64,000 bases of DNA from Nectonema munidae (GCA_030549495.1 JAUIRK010000905.1:5001-69000); one strand, 5' to 3'; shown: positions 47,623-60,997, counted from the stretch's first letter. Program-made: numbers and translations. The notes: a model not told the origin generated them from the letters alone.

Positions 47623-50600
47623 CAGTGGTCAGCAACCTTCCCATTCTAAAGAGCGATTTTACTCACTAATTTTGCGAAAAAACAGTCTGGATCCACAAAA
47701 AAATCCACAATTTAAAATTAAAAAAAAACTTGAAAAAAATTAAATTGTTACAATTTTTTTTCCAAAAATGATAAAAACAATTAATTAGAAATTAATGCAA
47801 TTTTGTTTCTGAAGTTCATTGCATATTTTTTCTATGTCGGGAGTATAAGATAAGATGTATATTTTTCATTTTGACACAAGCTTGTAAACTTTCATCTGTG
47901 AGACGAGAACCATAATTACATTTTATAAAGTTCATACTTGAAAAAACTTGTTCGCATAAATATGTTGATCCAAATATAGACAATATACCAAATGCTAACC
48001 CTTCCATGTCTATGTATGTGTCAGGAAGAGAATTCCTAGTTTCAAAAATAAGTTTTGACTTTTTTGGGAGTTTTTCACATTCGCTCCATTTATATGTTCT
48101 TCGACAAGAATAGCCTTTTCTCTCTCAAATTCTTGAAGACTTGATGTCAAAGTTTCGAACTTTTTAACCCATAAACTTTTATCGACAATGTCTCCTCACT
48201 TAATTTCAAGATCCGGCCTCCTCACTTCTATAAATGCGATCGTGTTCAACTCAGATGGTTCAATCTCTAGCGGTGTGACAAGGAAAGAAAGAGTATAGTT
48301 TTTTTTCTGAAATCACCAAATCTTTCTTTGTAAGTGTCTTACATTTTTATAATAGCATGATAGAAATATTCATCATTAATACTTTTGTTTTTTTCTTTAA
48401 ATTCTTTTAAAAGAGGAAAAGTAAACAATTGACCATTTTTAAAATTCTTGGCAAATACCGTCATTTTTCGTTCAAATGACAAAACTTCTTCGAGCAAATG
48501 CCATGCCGTACCTCCCTTTCCTTCAAGTTTTTATTCAAATGATTCAAATGATTTGTCATGTCAATCATGAAAAAAACTTTTCTAGCCAATCTAAGTCTTC
48601 TAATTGAGGATAATTAAATCCTTTGCATTTCAAAAAAGTTTTAACGTGTTCTAAACAAGAAGCAGAGCGCCTAAGTACTTCTCCTTTGGAGAGCCACGTA
48701 ACATTTTTGTGCAAAAAAAGATCTGAGTATATGTTTTGGACTTCTAAAAATGAACAAAAGTGTCGATGACGTAGTCCTTTTGCCATTATTGTGTTTACTA
48801 TCTGGATAACAAGGTTCATCACTTCAATACATTCAGAAGGAAATGTTTGAGTACGTAAGGCTTCTTGATGAACAATGCTGTGAAATGAAATACCAGCAAT
48901 TCTCAATTGAGTGATTTTTGAAGCAATTTCACAAAACATTTTGTACTCCTTTCATGTTTGACGCACCATCAGTAGACACTGACACCAAACGAGGGGTCTT
49001 TATCCCCTTCGCTTCTAAACAATTTAACACAACTTCGCATATGTCTTGCCCTCGTGTTTAGGATTTTAACTGTAAAAGCTCAATAAGTTCTTGCTGTCCT
49101 TTAGAGTTCACATATTGACATAACAAAGCAATTTGCTCACTATCTCTTAAATCAGTTGATCCATCACAGGCAATTGAAAATACATGGGACAAATTGATGT
49201 CATTAATTTGCTTAAAAGTAATGTTTTCTGCCATTTTAATAGTTCTGTCTTTGAGAGTCTTTGCAGATATAGGCATCTCTTTTAACATTTTTATGATTTC
49301 TTCTTTGTCATCAGAAATAAGCTGTTCTGATATTTTAATGAAGGATTCTTTCAAAAACCTACCGCCTGTAAACGGCTTATCTCTTTTGACAATCTCCTGA
49401 GTTGCCACAAAACTTGATGTTTTAATTGAATGAGGAGTTTTAATCCAGTTTTTGAAAAAAGTCTTGTTTACTTCGACTTTATTTTTAAGTTCCGTAATTG
49501 CCATTTTTCTTTCATCCTCTGTAGCATATTTGTTAGCAAATTTAATGTGTTTGTTTTGAAAATGTCTTTCAACATTTATTTTTTTATTATTCGATAACTT
49601 TTCGTTAAATATGGCAAGCACACAGTTAAGCCAGCATCATTAGCAACAAAAGCAAACAAGTTAGTCCAAGCTGTATTAAACTCTCTATTTTCTTCTGAAA
49701 CTTTACTTTTTTTTATTTGTTCATTTTTAGAACTTAAATTTGTCACAACAAAACTGCTTTTAATTAAAAAAATCTGTCATTTGCAAAAAAATCACAATAT
49801 ATAAAGAAAATATTAAAATAAAAACGGATAAATTTGAAATAAAAATTATAAAAAATGAAAGGAATATAGTTTTCGTGTATTTGAGTGTGTATGTGTTTGT
49901 GTGTATAAAATTTAATGTTGTTTTGATGAAGAATTTTTAAATTTATTCAACTTTAATACAGTTGAATCTCAATAATCAGGACGACTTTGTTTTGTGAACA
50001 TTTTTTTCGGAAGATGAGTTATTTCATGTTCAAAATTAAAACCAAACAGAAAATTTTCTTATTTTATTAAATTATAAAATTTATTCTTGAATAATCATGA
50101 ATTTTTTTTTTTGCATTTTTTCTCTTCTTTAGAATAATAATTCCTTCATTCTAATGATTTTTTTATATCAATTTGATTTTCTTTTTCTCTTAATTAAATT
50201 ACTTGAAAATTTGAAAAACTGAAGCAAATTTTTTCATAAATTCTTTCACAAAAAACTCTATTTCTTATCTATATTCATGAATTAAACTTTGTAAGAATAA
50301 ATTTTGAAACGAAAAATACTTTGCACTCACTTGAATTCACCTTTTTTAAAATTGAATCGAGAAAATATGGAAATTGAAAACCAAATCATAAATTATATTG
50401 ATGCGACACATTTGTTTGAAATGATCCGCTTAAAATAACTTGAATCTTCAGCTGCTATGCTTCAAAAGAAAAGCTTCAAAAACTCATTAAAAAATTTTAC
50501 TAAAAAATGAAACTTAATTATTCGGTGGTGATTTTCCGATGGAATAGTAGAACTTTTAAAAAATAATTGGTTAAACTCACATCAAAAAATTATTCTCCTA

Positions 50601-50672
50601 AATTTAATTGAGCCACTACTGTGTGGCCAAAAAACCGCATGCGGCTCCGAAGCCTGAGGTTGCCGACCACTG
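47623..50672 (-). mobile_element. hAT element, 3.05 kb, complete ends and target duplication
   Basis: The left end is CAGTGGTCAGCAACCT and the right end read on the minus strand is CAGTGGTCGGCAACCT, giving 15 of 16 matching terminal bases. The flanking 8-bp target copies CTATAGGG (47615-47622) and CTATAGAG (50673-50680) differ at one base, as expected of an old hAT insertion. The right subterminal region has GCATGCGGCT, a mirror-symmetric GC-rich patch in an AT-rich element. The transposase is encoded on the minus strand and is decayed; about 0.9 kb of non-coding sequence lies between its N-terminus and the right end. Confidence 0.95.
47816..49740 (-). pseudogene. hAT transposase pseudogene (GTF2IRD2/ZBED-like)
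   Basis: Minus-strand pieces follow the hAT order. An N-terminal segment (about 49740-49640) has ENREFNTAWTNLFAF. The 49621-49058 piece has VERHFQNKH, a zinc-finger-like end, and later FSIACDGSTDLRDSEQIAL with the first catalytic Asp. After an in-frame stop come VSVSTDGASNM (second Asp) and a frameshift. The 48939-48565 piece has SIVHQEALRTQTFP and VTWLSKGEVLRR. A broken middle part follows, then a C-terminal dimerisation motif (48007-47816) with GSTYLCEQVFSSMNFIK and SRLTDESLQ. At least four stops or frameshifts break it. The pattern matches the Charlie-like transposases related to GTF2IRD2 and ZBED proteins. It is inactive. Confidence 0.9.
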
Positions 50673-50680
50673 CTATAGAG

Positions 50681-53495
50681 TAACTTATGCGCCTATCCAT
50701 ATTATGTATAAATGGGGTGAGAGTCAAATTGCAGGTGTAGTTTATCTCTTGCGTATCATACCCTAATTTCCTTATATATCAATAACTCATATATATACTA
50801 AATATTATATAAGGTATTTTTCTTCTATTTTTCATACTTTTTTATCCTAACATATTTAAAACTATATTTTTATTTAGGAGCAAGCTACATTCCGTCATAC
50901 TGCTTTTTTATCAATAAAAAATCTCAATAATTCAAAGGATTTTACGGTTGGGTAAAATATGGCTTAATCAAGCTACCCTGATTGGCTGCGCTTGTGTTAG
51001 GAATGCATAGATCTCTAAGTTTTATCCATATATATATTAAATATCAACTCTTGCCATTTTATTTATATCAAGGTATAGCTATGCAGTAAAAGTGAATTTA
51101 ACAGCTTGTTATTTGGATGGAAAGACCAGCTTAACCTAGAAAACGCAATTCTTAACTTAACTTAATTAAAATTTTATACCACATTTGTGCACAAATCTTT
51201 GTTTAAAATTTTTCAAAGTTTTACATTTATAACATAAAAAGGAATTACAACACTTTCTTGTCCCTCTTTTTCCATGCCTGCAATTAGTGGAAGAACGTCA
51301 ACGTTGATGATGGAACTGTTCTTAGTTTTGTTGAAAGTAAAGTAAGTTTATGGTAGATATGTAATGCAAAAAAGAATTCGATAGAATATTCTTGAATCGG
51401 ATACTTTAGCCTGTTGTACTTATTTTTCTAGTATATTAAATTCTACGTTTCATTAATATGATTTAATAAAAAATAAAAATAGCCTTAATTTATCGGTTTA
51501 AATCGTTTTTTACTGCTAAGACTAGTTTTGGATTTTATTTTTCTCGTTTTATCACAAGATAAGCAATAAAAAATTTAAAAAATGAATACTAATTTATTAT
51601 TTTACTATATTGACTTTAATTACTTTGCTTCAGGTAAAATCTTCAACTTTTTTCTACATAAATAGAACTTTTTAGTAACTTTTTTTTCAAATATCTGGCA
51701 TGGTCTAGATCTTACGTATGGCACCAAGTGTCTTTGATTCAGGGATTGGTCAATTGGATCCAGTTGCAGTTACACCAACTCGTCCCAACATTAGGATTCT
51801 GAATACATTCATCCACTCCTTACTTCATCATTTCTCAAACATTTTTTCTATATTGCCGATAGAAGATCTTAATCATTCAAAATCGTCCATTATGAAGTAA
51901 AAAATGACGAAAAATCTTTCTCTTTTTTGTAATTTAATTAAATTCTCCATTTCATTTATATGGAAATCTTCCAAAAAAATTTCTTCTACACATTCCATAT
52001 TACAAGAAAAAGGATTTATCACCAATTCTTCTATTTTGAGTTCAAACAAATCCTCAATACTGGACAATAAGTCATCTTTCAGCTCAGATTTATGATTTTT
52101 CTTGATTTTTATCTGAAAAATCACTTTTTAAAAAAATGTTTCAATATTTGTAAACAATGCAGAACTATTTTGTAAAAAAATTACCCATCTGAATTACTTT
52201 TTCGCCCAAAGATGGGCCATTCGCCAATGGTTGAGAAAGGCCGCTAATTGATGACATTGTATAATTTTACTTATTCTAGTAATGAGCCAATCTTATTCTA
52301 GATGCCACCCTGCATACGTATTACAATACGCTTCATCATAAATTGCGAGCAGTATCGCGTTCAATTTAATTTGACTACACGCAACTACAGCTAGTTTCGT
52401 GTAGTCAAATTCTGACCGTGGACCAAATGCAACGAGATTCTATTCCCTGTGTGCCATCGGACCTCTTTGAGATGATTATATGTTGGTTAGGGAGAATTAA
52501 GTTATATTGACCTATGCAGCCTCGCCATACGTTCTGATTTCGCTGGGTTAGTCCTACTTTTAAACAATTTTCCAGGAGTTCTGTCTCGAAGTTGGGATTT
52601 CCTGGTTTGATTTTTTTGGCTAGGTAGTTAATAATATTTATTTGGAAAAATATGAGAGTATTCTATAAGAAAAATACATATAAAAAATTTGTCAATATAT
52701 AAAACATATGAGAGTAAATTTTGTTTCATTTAAGTCCCATAGACTTTGACATAACGAAATTTTACTGTATAAAATAATTGTCCTAGTTGGAGTCAACGAA
52801 TTTATGGTAAACCTAGACATAATTAATCATTGACACATTATATGTTTTGAAAACACATTGTTTGTTTTGTACAAATACACTAATATTTTATTTGGAGATT
52901 ATTTTAGCAGCATCATAATGTTCGGACGAGTTGGTATAACTGTAAATGGAGCTAGATGGCTTTGTGACAAAATGATTCCTTCAAATATCTTCACTGAAAG
53001 GATAGGCAAAAATGTGAACTGTCAATCAAAAATCGTGACAATTCATTGAATTATACCGTGAAAAAGTCAATCTACAAATTTTAGATGCTAAAAATGTGAA
53101 TAACGCGTCTTAACCTTATACATTGACATTAAAACGAAAGCCAACTTTAATGTTCACAATTGAGGTATTTGATTATGTTATGTCTGTAAAGTATACATCA
53201 CATATATTGGGTAAAATTATTATGACACTAAATTATTTCCTGATGATTCATCTAATTAAACTACGAGCAATTTTTCAAATGACTTGATCAACAACTATAC
53301 GAACAATTTATCTTAGGTACTAACTCAACAAGCCATAAGGCATGGACCCTTTGCCCCACTTCTAAGTTCTCTTTTTGCTGCCTACCCTTCTTTCTGGATG
53401 CCCCTCCCATTTCATGAAAAAAATAGAGTAAGTTTGTCTCTCAACTAATATCAATACATAGTGTCAGCTAAGATTTCATCATGATTCAGATTAGT
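50681..53495. other. AT-rich sequence without a supported gene
   Basis: No coding exon could be supported. The plus-strand frame at 51718-51900 (60 codons) and the one at 52858-53049 (63 codons, containing IIMFGRVGITVNGARW) have no motif I can defend. The latter only faintly recalls the middle of DDE_3 transposases. Confidence 0.45.
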
Positions 53496-53885
53496 TACCA
53501 TTTTAAATTCTATTTGGTCCTTTTGTAATTCTATTTGTCCTTTTGCATTTTAATTTTGTCCACTTTTGCGATACGATTGAATTCGATTTTTTGATATTCT
53601 TATGTTTATATTGGTTTGACATGTGTCATTTTTATTTAAACTCCTTTTTGAAAAATTTAAATTATTTTCACATAAAATTTTCTAAATTTTTATTAAAAAA
53701 TTTTGCACTTTAATTTAGCAATATTTTATAATTGACAAAATGTTATTTCAAAAAAGACATGTGCTTATTTAATTAGAATTGCAAAATAACCAAATAGAAT
53801 ATGAAAAGACAAAATAGACAAACATTTTTTCCCAAAAAAAGACCAAATAGAATTGCAAAAGAACAAAATAGAACTAAAATTGGTA
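53496..53885. mobile_element. Fold-back/MITE-like element with 20-bp iterations
   Basis: The two ends are inverted copies over roughly 45 bp: the left starts TACCATTTTAAATTCTATTT and the right read on the minus strand starts TACCAATTTTAGTTCTATTT. Each arm consists of about 20-bp iterations built on TTCTATTTGGTCCTTTTG. The centre is AT-rich with no open frame. No clear target duplication was found. The same terminus type occurs at 9966-10101 and 55386-56278, which supports a dispersed family. Confidence 0.65.
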
Positions 53886-55385
53886 TACACCATATATTAA
53901 TCATTGGCATTTCTATGTCCTCTCATTTGAAGAAAAGAGAAAGCATATTATTGATTAAAATGGTTCCTTGTACTTTAGAAAAGAAGAATAATATTTGTTA
54001 GTCTTCTTTACAAAAATATTTAATGAAATTTAGTTAAAATAGTGTTGAAATTGGGAAAAAAATTTCACAATGTAACCTTTTCTCGTGAAGCTCAGCATCG
54101 TCAAAAGCCACGTTCATAAAAAATGCAAAATAGGAAATGCAGTAACAGTCGATTTGCTCAAAATAGTGAGGATGGAAGCCACTTGTTAAGCTATGCAAAG
54201 TTGCATCCGGTGCGGTTAGTTTGTTTTCTGTTCTGCACTTCCCTGCCTTTAGTCATGTATTTTTATTAAATATAGAAACATATTTTAATTTATTCAGCTC
54301 TATGATAATGATATACTGTGTATGTGTGTATCGGTCGATTTTTTATATATTGTACACGGAAATAGCATTTATTTCTGAAAAATTATTAGAGCATTGAAAT
54401 TTTGAATTTCATTATCTTAGAATTGATAAATCTCGCATATTACGCAAGTGTATATTAGTTCCAAATTTTAAAAGGTCTCCTAAAAAACAAGTCAGAAAAT
54501 TGAGCTCAGGACACACAACAATTTTTCATCATTAAAAAATTAATGAAAATGATTTCTGAAAATAGTCAGAAAGATGATGAACAAAAATGAAGGATATCTT
54601 CTTTAAGAATAAATCTCAATCAATTGTAGTTGCGACTATGAAAATAATAAATATACTAAAAATAGTGCTTCCAAAACTATTACAAATTCGTCTATTAAAT
54701 TTATAGCGTGATTCTTCTAGATTCGTCTTGAAAGCGGGTGGAGTATGAGTTTCAATTGTGAATGGAGTTCGTCCTTTGTTTAGCCACTCCCACACCTCTT
54801 CTCCTAGCCACGCATTTGCGTCCTCGGTGATCGATTTTATTTACATTCAATTAATTCCTTATGTGTCTGCTTGTCAAACTTCCATTTAACGAGTTTTGCA
54901 AGGGCTTATATAAGAGCATTTAGAATTGTATGAAGTTGATAGAACTGTGGTGAAAAAAACCTTTTTAAGGGTACGAGTGGAAAAAAATTACATGCAATTG
55001 ATTGCCACGATAATTTTTCACAATATTTGTATTATAAAGCTCAGTAATTTTTTAAAAAGATTCTGTTTGCATCGTTAAGGATTTTGAAAACCTTCACTTT
55101 AGACCTTCTGAATGCTAATCGAGTAATTCTGGTTTATAAGAATACATTTTATTTAAATTGTCAATCATACAATAAAGTAGTCTTTTTTATTTGTCCTCTC
55201 CATAAATAAGTAGATATAGTCTGAAGAATTTTTTACATGTCAACGGTAAAATTTTATCAACAAAAAGAGGGTATTTTGCGGGCACATATGTCCCTCGGAC
55301 AGAGTATTTAGAAAAGCTAAACTAGTACATAATTTTTTTTAAATTTTAATTTATACAAATTATACAGAATATCGTCTCGGTTAAA
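53886..55385. other. AT-rich sequence with a slightly GC-richer patch
   Basis: No gene supported. A patch at about 54715-54850 is GC-richer than its surroundings and lies upstream of a TATATAAG word at 54907-54914. That could be a core promoter, but no downstream exon was found, so I do not call one. Confidence 0.4.
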
Positions 55386-56278
55386 TATACCATTTTGCAT
55401 TCGCCTTTTTTCATTTTATTTTCTTTTTACAATTTAAGTGGGTTGGTTTTTTGATTAAATTTCGTCTTTTTTCAATTTGGATTAATTTTTTTTTTAATTT
55501 AACTTCTCTTTCAAATTTAATTACTTTAAAATAATTTCAAATTATTCTGGATATATAATTTTTAAATTTTTAAATTTTAATAAATTTTTGAATATATTTC
55601 ATATATTTTTTTAAATTTTGAAGCAGTTTTTTTGTTAAAATTTGTTCATAAGTTTTCAAAAGATTCAAATAAAGTGTCGAAATAAAAAGCTTTCAATTAG
55701 TTTTTTGTACAACATATTTAATTTATTTTTACTTTTATAGTTCATCAATAGTCAAATTAATTAATAATAATTATAGAAAATTTTTCTCATATTTTAGACT
55801 TAAAATACGCTTAACTAAAGTATACAAATTTTTAGTAAATAATTTAGAAAGTTTCATTGAAACAAACATATACGAATACAGCCTGTATGAAAAAAAGGTA
55901 CACATTTTAAGGTAAATCTTTGAAAGGTTTAAAAATTTAATGACTTATATCATATACAATTATAAATGAAATAATTTTTAACTAACGTTTTTAAAATTTA
56001 AGGATCGTCTACTTCCATGATTGGGCAAAATATATCCTCTCTACAGAACTTTGTGGTGTTATGTCGAAAAAATAAAAAGTTGTTTAAAAGTTCAAAAAAT
56101 ACAATAAGATATTAACACTTAAAATTTCAAAAAAGGGACGCTCAAAAAGAGGAAATTGGATTGAAAAAGGACGAATTTTAAAACGAAAAACAACGAATGT
56201 AAATCGAAAAAGAGGAAGTTAATGTAAAAAAGGAAGAACTTTGTATTGAAAATAGACACTCAACGTAAAAATGCTATA
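55386..56278. mobile_element. Second fold-back element with 21-bp iterations
   Basis: The left end TATACCATTTTGCATTCGCC begins a T-rich arm. The right arm (about 56110-56278) is A-rich, has iterations of roughly 21 bp (cores such as AAAAAGGACGAATTTT and CGAAAAAGAGGAAG) and ends AAAAATGCTATA. The termini are weaker inverted matches than in the 53496 element. The arrangement of T-rich arm, AT-rich centre and A-rich arm is the same. No coding sequence. Confidence 0.5.
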
Positions 56279-57707
56279 TTCGGTATGATATGAGTTGTTT
56301 ACTTTTGCGCATACCTAATTTCAAGATGACTAAAACATAATTAATGTTCTTCTTTTTATTCTTTCAAAAACTTTAAGACTATGCCAGTTTTAGAGAAGTC
56401 ATTTAACAAAATACAGTTAAGAGAATTTCTTAAAATATTTCTATGTACTCCCTTGTACAAGGACCTGACTTTCTTGATATAGACTGGCCTGTAAAATTTA
56501 TAAAGTCTTCCCATAATAATTATAACCCCTACCGATAAAATTGAATTATAATAGTGCTTCTACAGGTACTTGATATCATGCCACCGGTTATGCGAGAAGA
56601 AAGGGGTGTCATCTTTTAATTATTTTAGTCACTTGTTGTATATTCTCCAAGTACTCAGCACAATTGCATGTCTATCTCTGCCCTTTCTAGACTAAGACTT
56701 CAACAACTCACACTCCTATCTGTGCATACATAATTATGGGAGAGTAAAGATATACTTCTCCCTATCTCGGAATTATATTCTCTGAGACATAGCGTCTCTC
56801 AACTCTCAAAATTATATTTTCCTTCACTAACAAATTTTACCGCTCTGATCCATCCCTATAGATTTTTGAAAATAAATCCTCTGTGTATTTCCTTCAATCA
56901 CTCTTTATCTACCTTCAAACAGTCTACTTCTATTTTAAGAGACACTGAAGTCACATAGACTCGGAAAGAATTAAATTAGAAATAAACCTTTATGTATTAA
57001 GGTTTTATACGTTCACCTTTTTCATTTGAAAAAAACTGAATTTTCACATCAAGCCAGAATCACTTGGCAATATAGTGTGGTATTACACAAAGATGTATGA
57101 ACTATAACAATTTTACAACAACTTTAACATCCGATAAACTATCCGATGAATACACCACAAAAATAAAGTCCTTTTTAAAAGGAGGTAACTAACTAGGCAG
57201 AGAATTTCAAATTATTATTAACAGCATTTTGCACAACATGTTAAAAAAATAATATCATACTTTTCAACTTTACTCTAAAAATTATTGAAAATGATTTAAA
57301 CTTAATAAATTTTGGAAAAATTTTTTTTTCCATTTTAATAATAAATTATAGCGTTTTAAAAGTTTAATAACATAATATTTCTTATTTTTTAACAAATCTA
57401 AAGGAACAAAATGAATTTATTTTGTGTTTTAGTTTGATATAAAAGTACCTTAAGATCCAAAAAACCTATTTTTACCCAAGAAAGATTTTTAAAATTACTG
57501 GCCCCTTCCCTCTCTAATATTTTTCACGATACTGCCTTGCTATTCTGAAAAAGCATAAAGTGGCTAAAAAACATGTTTATAATTTCATCGTATAATATAT
57601 ACACATTTTAATGTATAAAAAGTCTAAATCTAACATAGATAACACTAAATATTGCTATAAACTTCAACAAATAATTTTTAAATATGTTTTATTTTTTTGT
57701 TTTGTAG
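56279..57707. other. AT-rich sequence without a supported gene
   Basis: I see no open frame, RNA gene or transposon end here. It ends in a pyrimidine-rich tract and TAG that make a good-looking splice acceptor at 57706-57707. Confidence 0.5.
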
Positions 57708-57794
57708 GCCGAATGCTCTGAAAGATTCAAAAGAGATTTATCAAAAGTTTTACTTGCTTTTATGCCAAATTTAGTGTTGTCTTTAGGGATATGA
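57708..57794 (+). other. Candidate terminal coding exon (28 codons)
   Basis: After the tract TTTTATTTTTTTGTTTTGTAG the plus strand reads an open frame that starts AECSERFKRDLSKVLLAF and ends at TGA 57792-57794. Acceptor quality is high by eye, and the codons are less AT-biased than the surroundings. No upstream exon or protein match is recognised. It could equally be chance, so confidence is low. Confidence 0.2.
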
Positions 57795-58150
57795 GTGTTA
57801 TGCGTAACTTAATTCTTAGTTTTTTCCTGGTTGGGGTTAAGTAAGAAGTGAATTTCAAGTATTTATAACTTTACATTTTATGGATGTTCTAAAGTCAATT
57901 TTTTGGAATTTGGTTTTGTAATTTATATTATGTTAATAACATGTGTCTAGGGCATACGCATTCTTTGTCTCATAGAAAAAATACTAACAGAGGCACCCAA
58001 TATCAACTTCTCATATAAGCCCATATTTTGTAAAAATCTTTATCTGACTGTCTAGCGCTAGCCCTATGAGTGTGTGAATGATTAAATATGTTTGAGTAAA
58101 GCTAATCTCTGTAAGTGTGTGTTCCTATGATTTTTTGATATTTTCCTATT

Positions 58151-58879
58151 GTGGGTATTGCGTCGAACGGAAAAATAATTAGAGAGATTATAGGGATGTC
58201 ACGATCAAGAATCGCGTCGTTCATAAAGGAGACAGACGTGTGTGTATATTTGCGAAAAGTTGGACTTAGTATGCGCATCTTTATCTCACAAACGAATCTG
58301 CATGACGGTAAAGAGTGGGTAGTTAATCCATCCGTTATCTGTTCACTTCACAAGTTTTCACTTGAAGATAAAGATGTTTTGAGTAGGTGTAGAAGTTTTT
58401 CACACTCCAAATACAACCCACCTTCCTCCTTTCCCATCATTATATATGCAAACACACACACAAAACACACATCTATACCAAGCATGATATGTCTGTCTTC
58501 TAGCATAAGAAGCAAGTGCCCCTTCATATACCCCTTACAATAATCACACTTTGCAAGTTTCAACGAAAACAGAACTTGGGTGTTCTGGAACAAAGGATTT
58601 GTGGTGGCTGATACTCGTAGTGTATGGAACATGTGCCCTCTTCGTTTGAAGTGTAAGCCTGAACGAGAACCACCAAGCTCTACTGAAACACTGGCAACCG
58701 TTCTATTCAAACGAAGTAAGCAAACTACTGCCGTCCATTTGGATTGTGCGTTAGGGAAGATGGTTAAAATTAACAGTTATCAAACAAAATTTTATATCGC
58801 TTCCCCGCGTGGTTTCAAGGTCCAATTTCGTGTGAACATTTTTTTCAAAATGGGGATCGATAGGTCAGCAAGTGTCTAG
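58151..58879 (+). other. GC-richer island with overlapping frames, unrecognised
   Basis: This stretch is clearly less AT-rich than the sequence on both sides. It contains open frames of 130 codons (58151-58543, plus), 99 codons (58580-58879, plus) and 120 codons (58710-58348, minus). The plus-strand frame from 58580 includes a basic, Cys-containing segment (MFWNKGFVVADTRSVWNMC) and the minus-strand one a Cys pair (KCDYCKGYM). None matches a family I know. A transcribed exon, an untranslated region or an old insert are all possible. Confidence 0.3.
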
Positions 58880-60991
58880 AAATTTCGATTCTAATAACTG
58901 ATTTATCTAATATGATTTATCATCTTATATTTTCGTATTTTTAAATTTCCTATTGCATATATTTTGCCTTGTAAAAGTTAGGCAAAACATTAAATATCCT
59001 ATTGTTTTTAGGTGTAGAAAAAACTTGAAAATTTATTTTTATAAGATTTCTAAAAAAAGATGGAATGTTGCGGAGAAATAAAATTCTCTTGTCTGCACTA
59101 TGTATTTTGGTAATTGGAAGGTTCTTTATAACATAGGCACTAAACTGTTCTATATTTCTTTTTATACATGTGCTATTTTTATATCATTTGACAAAAATAA
59201 AGTTTTTCAATCACAAAATATCTATTGGTGTATGTGTGTGTGTTATATAAAGATGTATGATACAAAATACAATTTTATGCTTTAAAAATCTCAGGTGAAC
59301 CTGTGCATTACGTTCTTTCAGAGATGGACGCGAAGCCTATAAAATGTTGGAGATCAACGAAGCTTTATCAAATTTGCTTTATTGTATATTCTTATTATGG
59401 CAATATAAAGTGAATCTATAAATATAAATAATTGTATTTATCTACGACAGGATTGGGGAAACTCCCTCCCACGCGTCAAAAGGCTCCCAAGTCTTTTTTA
59501 TACCGCCGCCCACTGATATACCGTTATGTAAAAAATAAAATTAATTTTGACCTATTAAAATGTATTATCCCATATTTCGAAAAAGTCATATTCATTTACT
59601 TATCAAGAAAGGGAAGTGAAGCTTAACTTTGAGTTAGACCAGTGTTAACTTCTTTTCCTTGGTATGAATCTTTGGATGCAAATTGTCTAATTAATCTTTC
59701 AATCACACAAAACTAAACTGAAAGTACGCCTCATTTAGATACAAGAATGAGATTATATAGCGTCTCGAATAAGAAAATATTTCTAATTTTGTAACGGGAA
59801 GGAATCTTCTTGATTGGCTTAATTAGATGTTATCCAAGATATACATACACCCGTTCAAGAGTTCGTATTTGTGATCCGCCCATGGACTTGATTTTTGAAA
59901 ATTTTCCCCTTCTAGACTAAAAAGTTTCCATAACTCAGAGATCTTTAATAATTCGTCTTGAATTTTATTGCTAATATATAATGTCTATCATTACAAACTC
60001 ATTTTTTTTATTTTAAGCAACTAATTATCAAGCGTAAAATATCAGGGTCCCTATTGTCCAAGACATCCTTACATTTGGTGCAGTATGCTGGTCTTTAACC
60101 AAGAGATGAATAAATAAAGAAGTATTAGATACTTATACCTGAATACGAAAAGTTCGTTAGTGTATATGCAATATTTACTTTTTAGTACAAAGACACTTAT
60201 TGTATACAAAATTTTAGAAAAAAGATTTTTACCTTGCAAAATAGTTTCATGATCAATATATTTAACAATTTCATTTTCTATAGGTAACTCTTTGAATACA
60301 GAAAAAGCTTCAAATAGTTACTCAATTAATAATAATTGGGAGGGGCCTCTTAAGTATCATCGCCTAATTTGATAAAATGGCAAAGAGTTCTGTTCTCTGG
60401 ATATGTTAAAAAAATAGGAAACGTAAAATAATGAAATGATAAAGCAGGTAAAAATTCATAACACAAGCTGTTGTTGAGATTCATGAAAACGTACATATAA
60501 TAATTTTGTGGTTAAATTTGTCATCAAAAGTCGGAGTTACACATATTTTATAAATATATGGTAGGCAGAATATTTAGCTTGTGCTATTTAAAAGTAGGTT
60601 TCAATTAAGTGACATGTCTTTATTCTCACATGCTAAATATCCTTTAATTTATCAAACAAAATGAGAAAAAGTTGTGTTTCAAGGAAGAAAGATCTCTTTC
60701 GATGTATGTTATAGAATATATTTACGGGATAATAAATGTATTCACTTTCATTGAAGTAAGCCGAAAATAAATTAAGAGTTTCACAGCTAGAGAATTTGTG
60801 TTCAATTGTATGGCCAAATAAACACAAATTCTTACTCTTTCATATATTAATTTAAATTGAACTTTAATTAGAAGCGTACAAATATGATTCGATATTTTTT
60901 AAACTGACACTGTTTAATTGACTCAGAAGCGGGAAAAATTTTAACACCAAAAATCTAAAAATAATTAAAATGAATCAGTTTTTAAAATATT
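58880..60991. other. AT-rich intergenic sequence, possible hAT end at 59448
   Basis: No supported gene. At 59448 the sequence CAGGATTGGGGAAACTCCC, followed by a GC-rich stretch, looks like the start of a hAT-type element. No matching opposite end or 8-bp duplication was found within the next several hundred bases. Confidence 0.4.
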
Positions 60992-60997
60992 TTTATT
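60992..60997 (-). terminator. Candidate polyadenylation signal AATAAA
   Basis: AATAAA on the minus strand, 159 bp downstream of the stop codon of the copper-monooxygenase-like gene. I saw no copy closer to the stop. A use in 3'-end formation is inferred from position only. Confidence 0.4.

Noticed and set aside
52858-53049. Plus-strand frame faintly like the central part of a DDE_3 transposase
   Set aside because: Only a few residues match, no Asp/Glu catalytic context, no inverted ends nearby.
54907-54914. TATATAAG as a core promoter
   Set aside because: Such words are common in AT-rich DNA and no downstream exon or initiator was found.
59432-59626. 64-codon frame starting near a hAT-like CAGGATTGGGGAAAC
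   Set aside because: Frame has no recognisable domain, and the presumed hAT end lacks a partner and target duplication.
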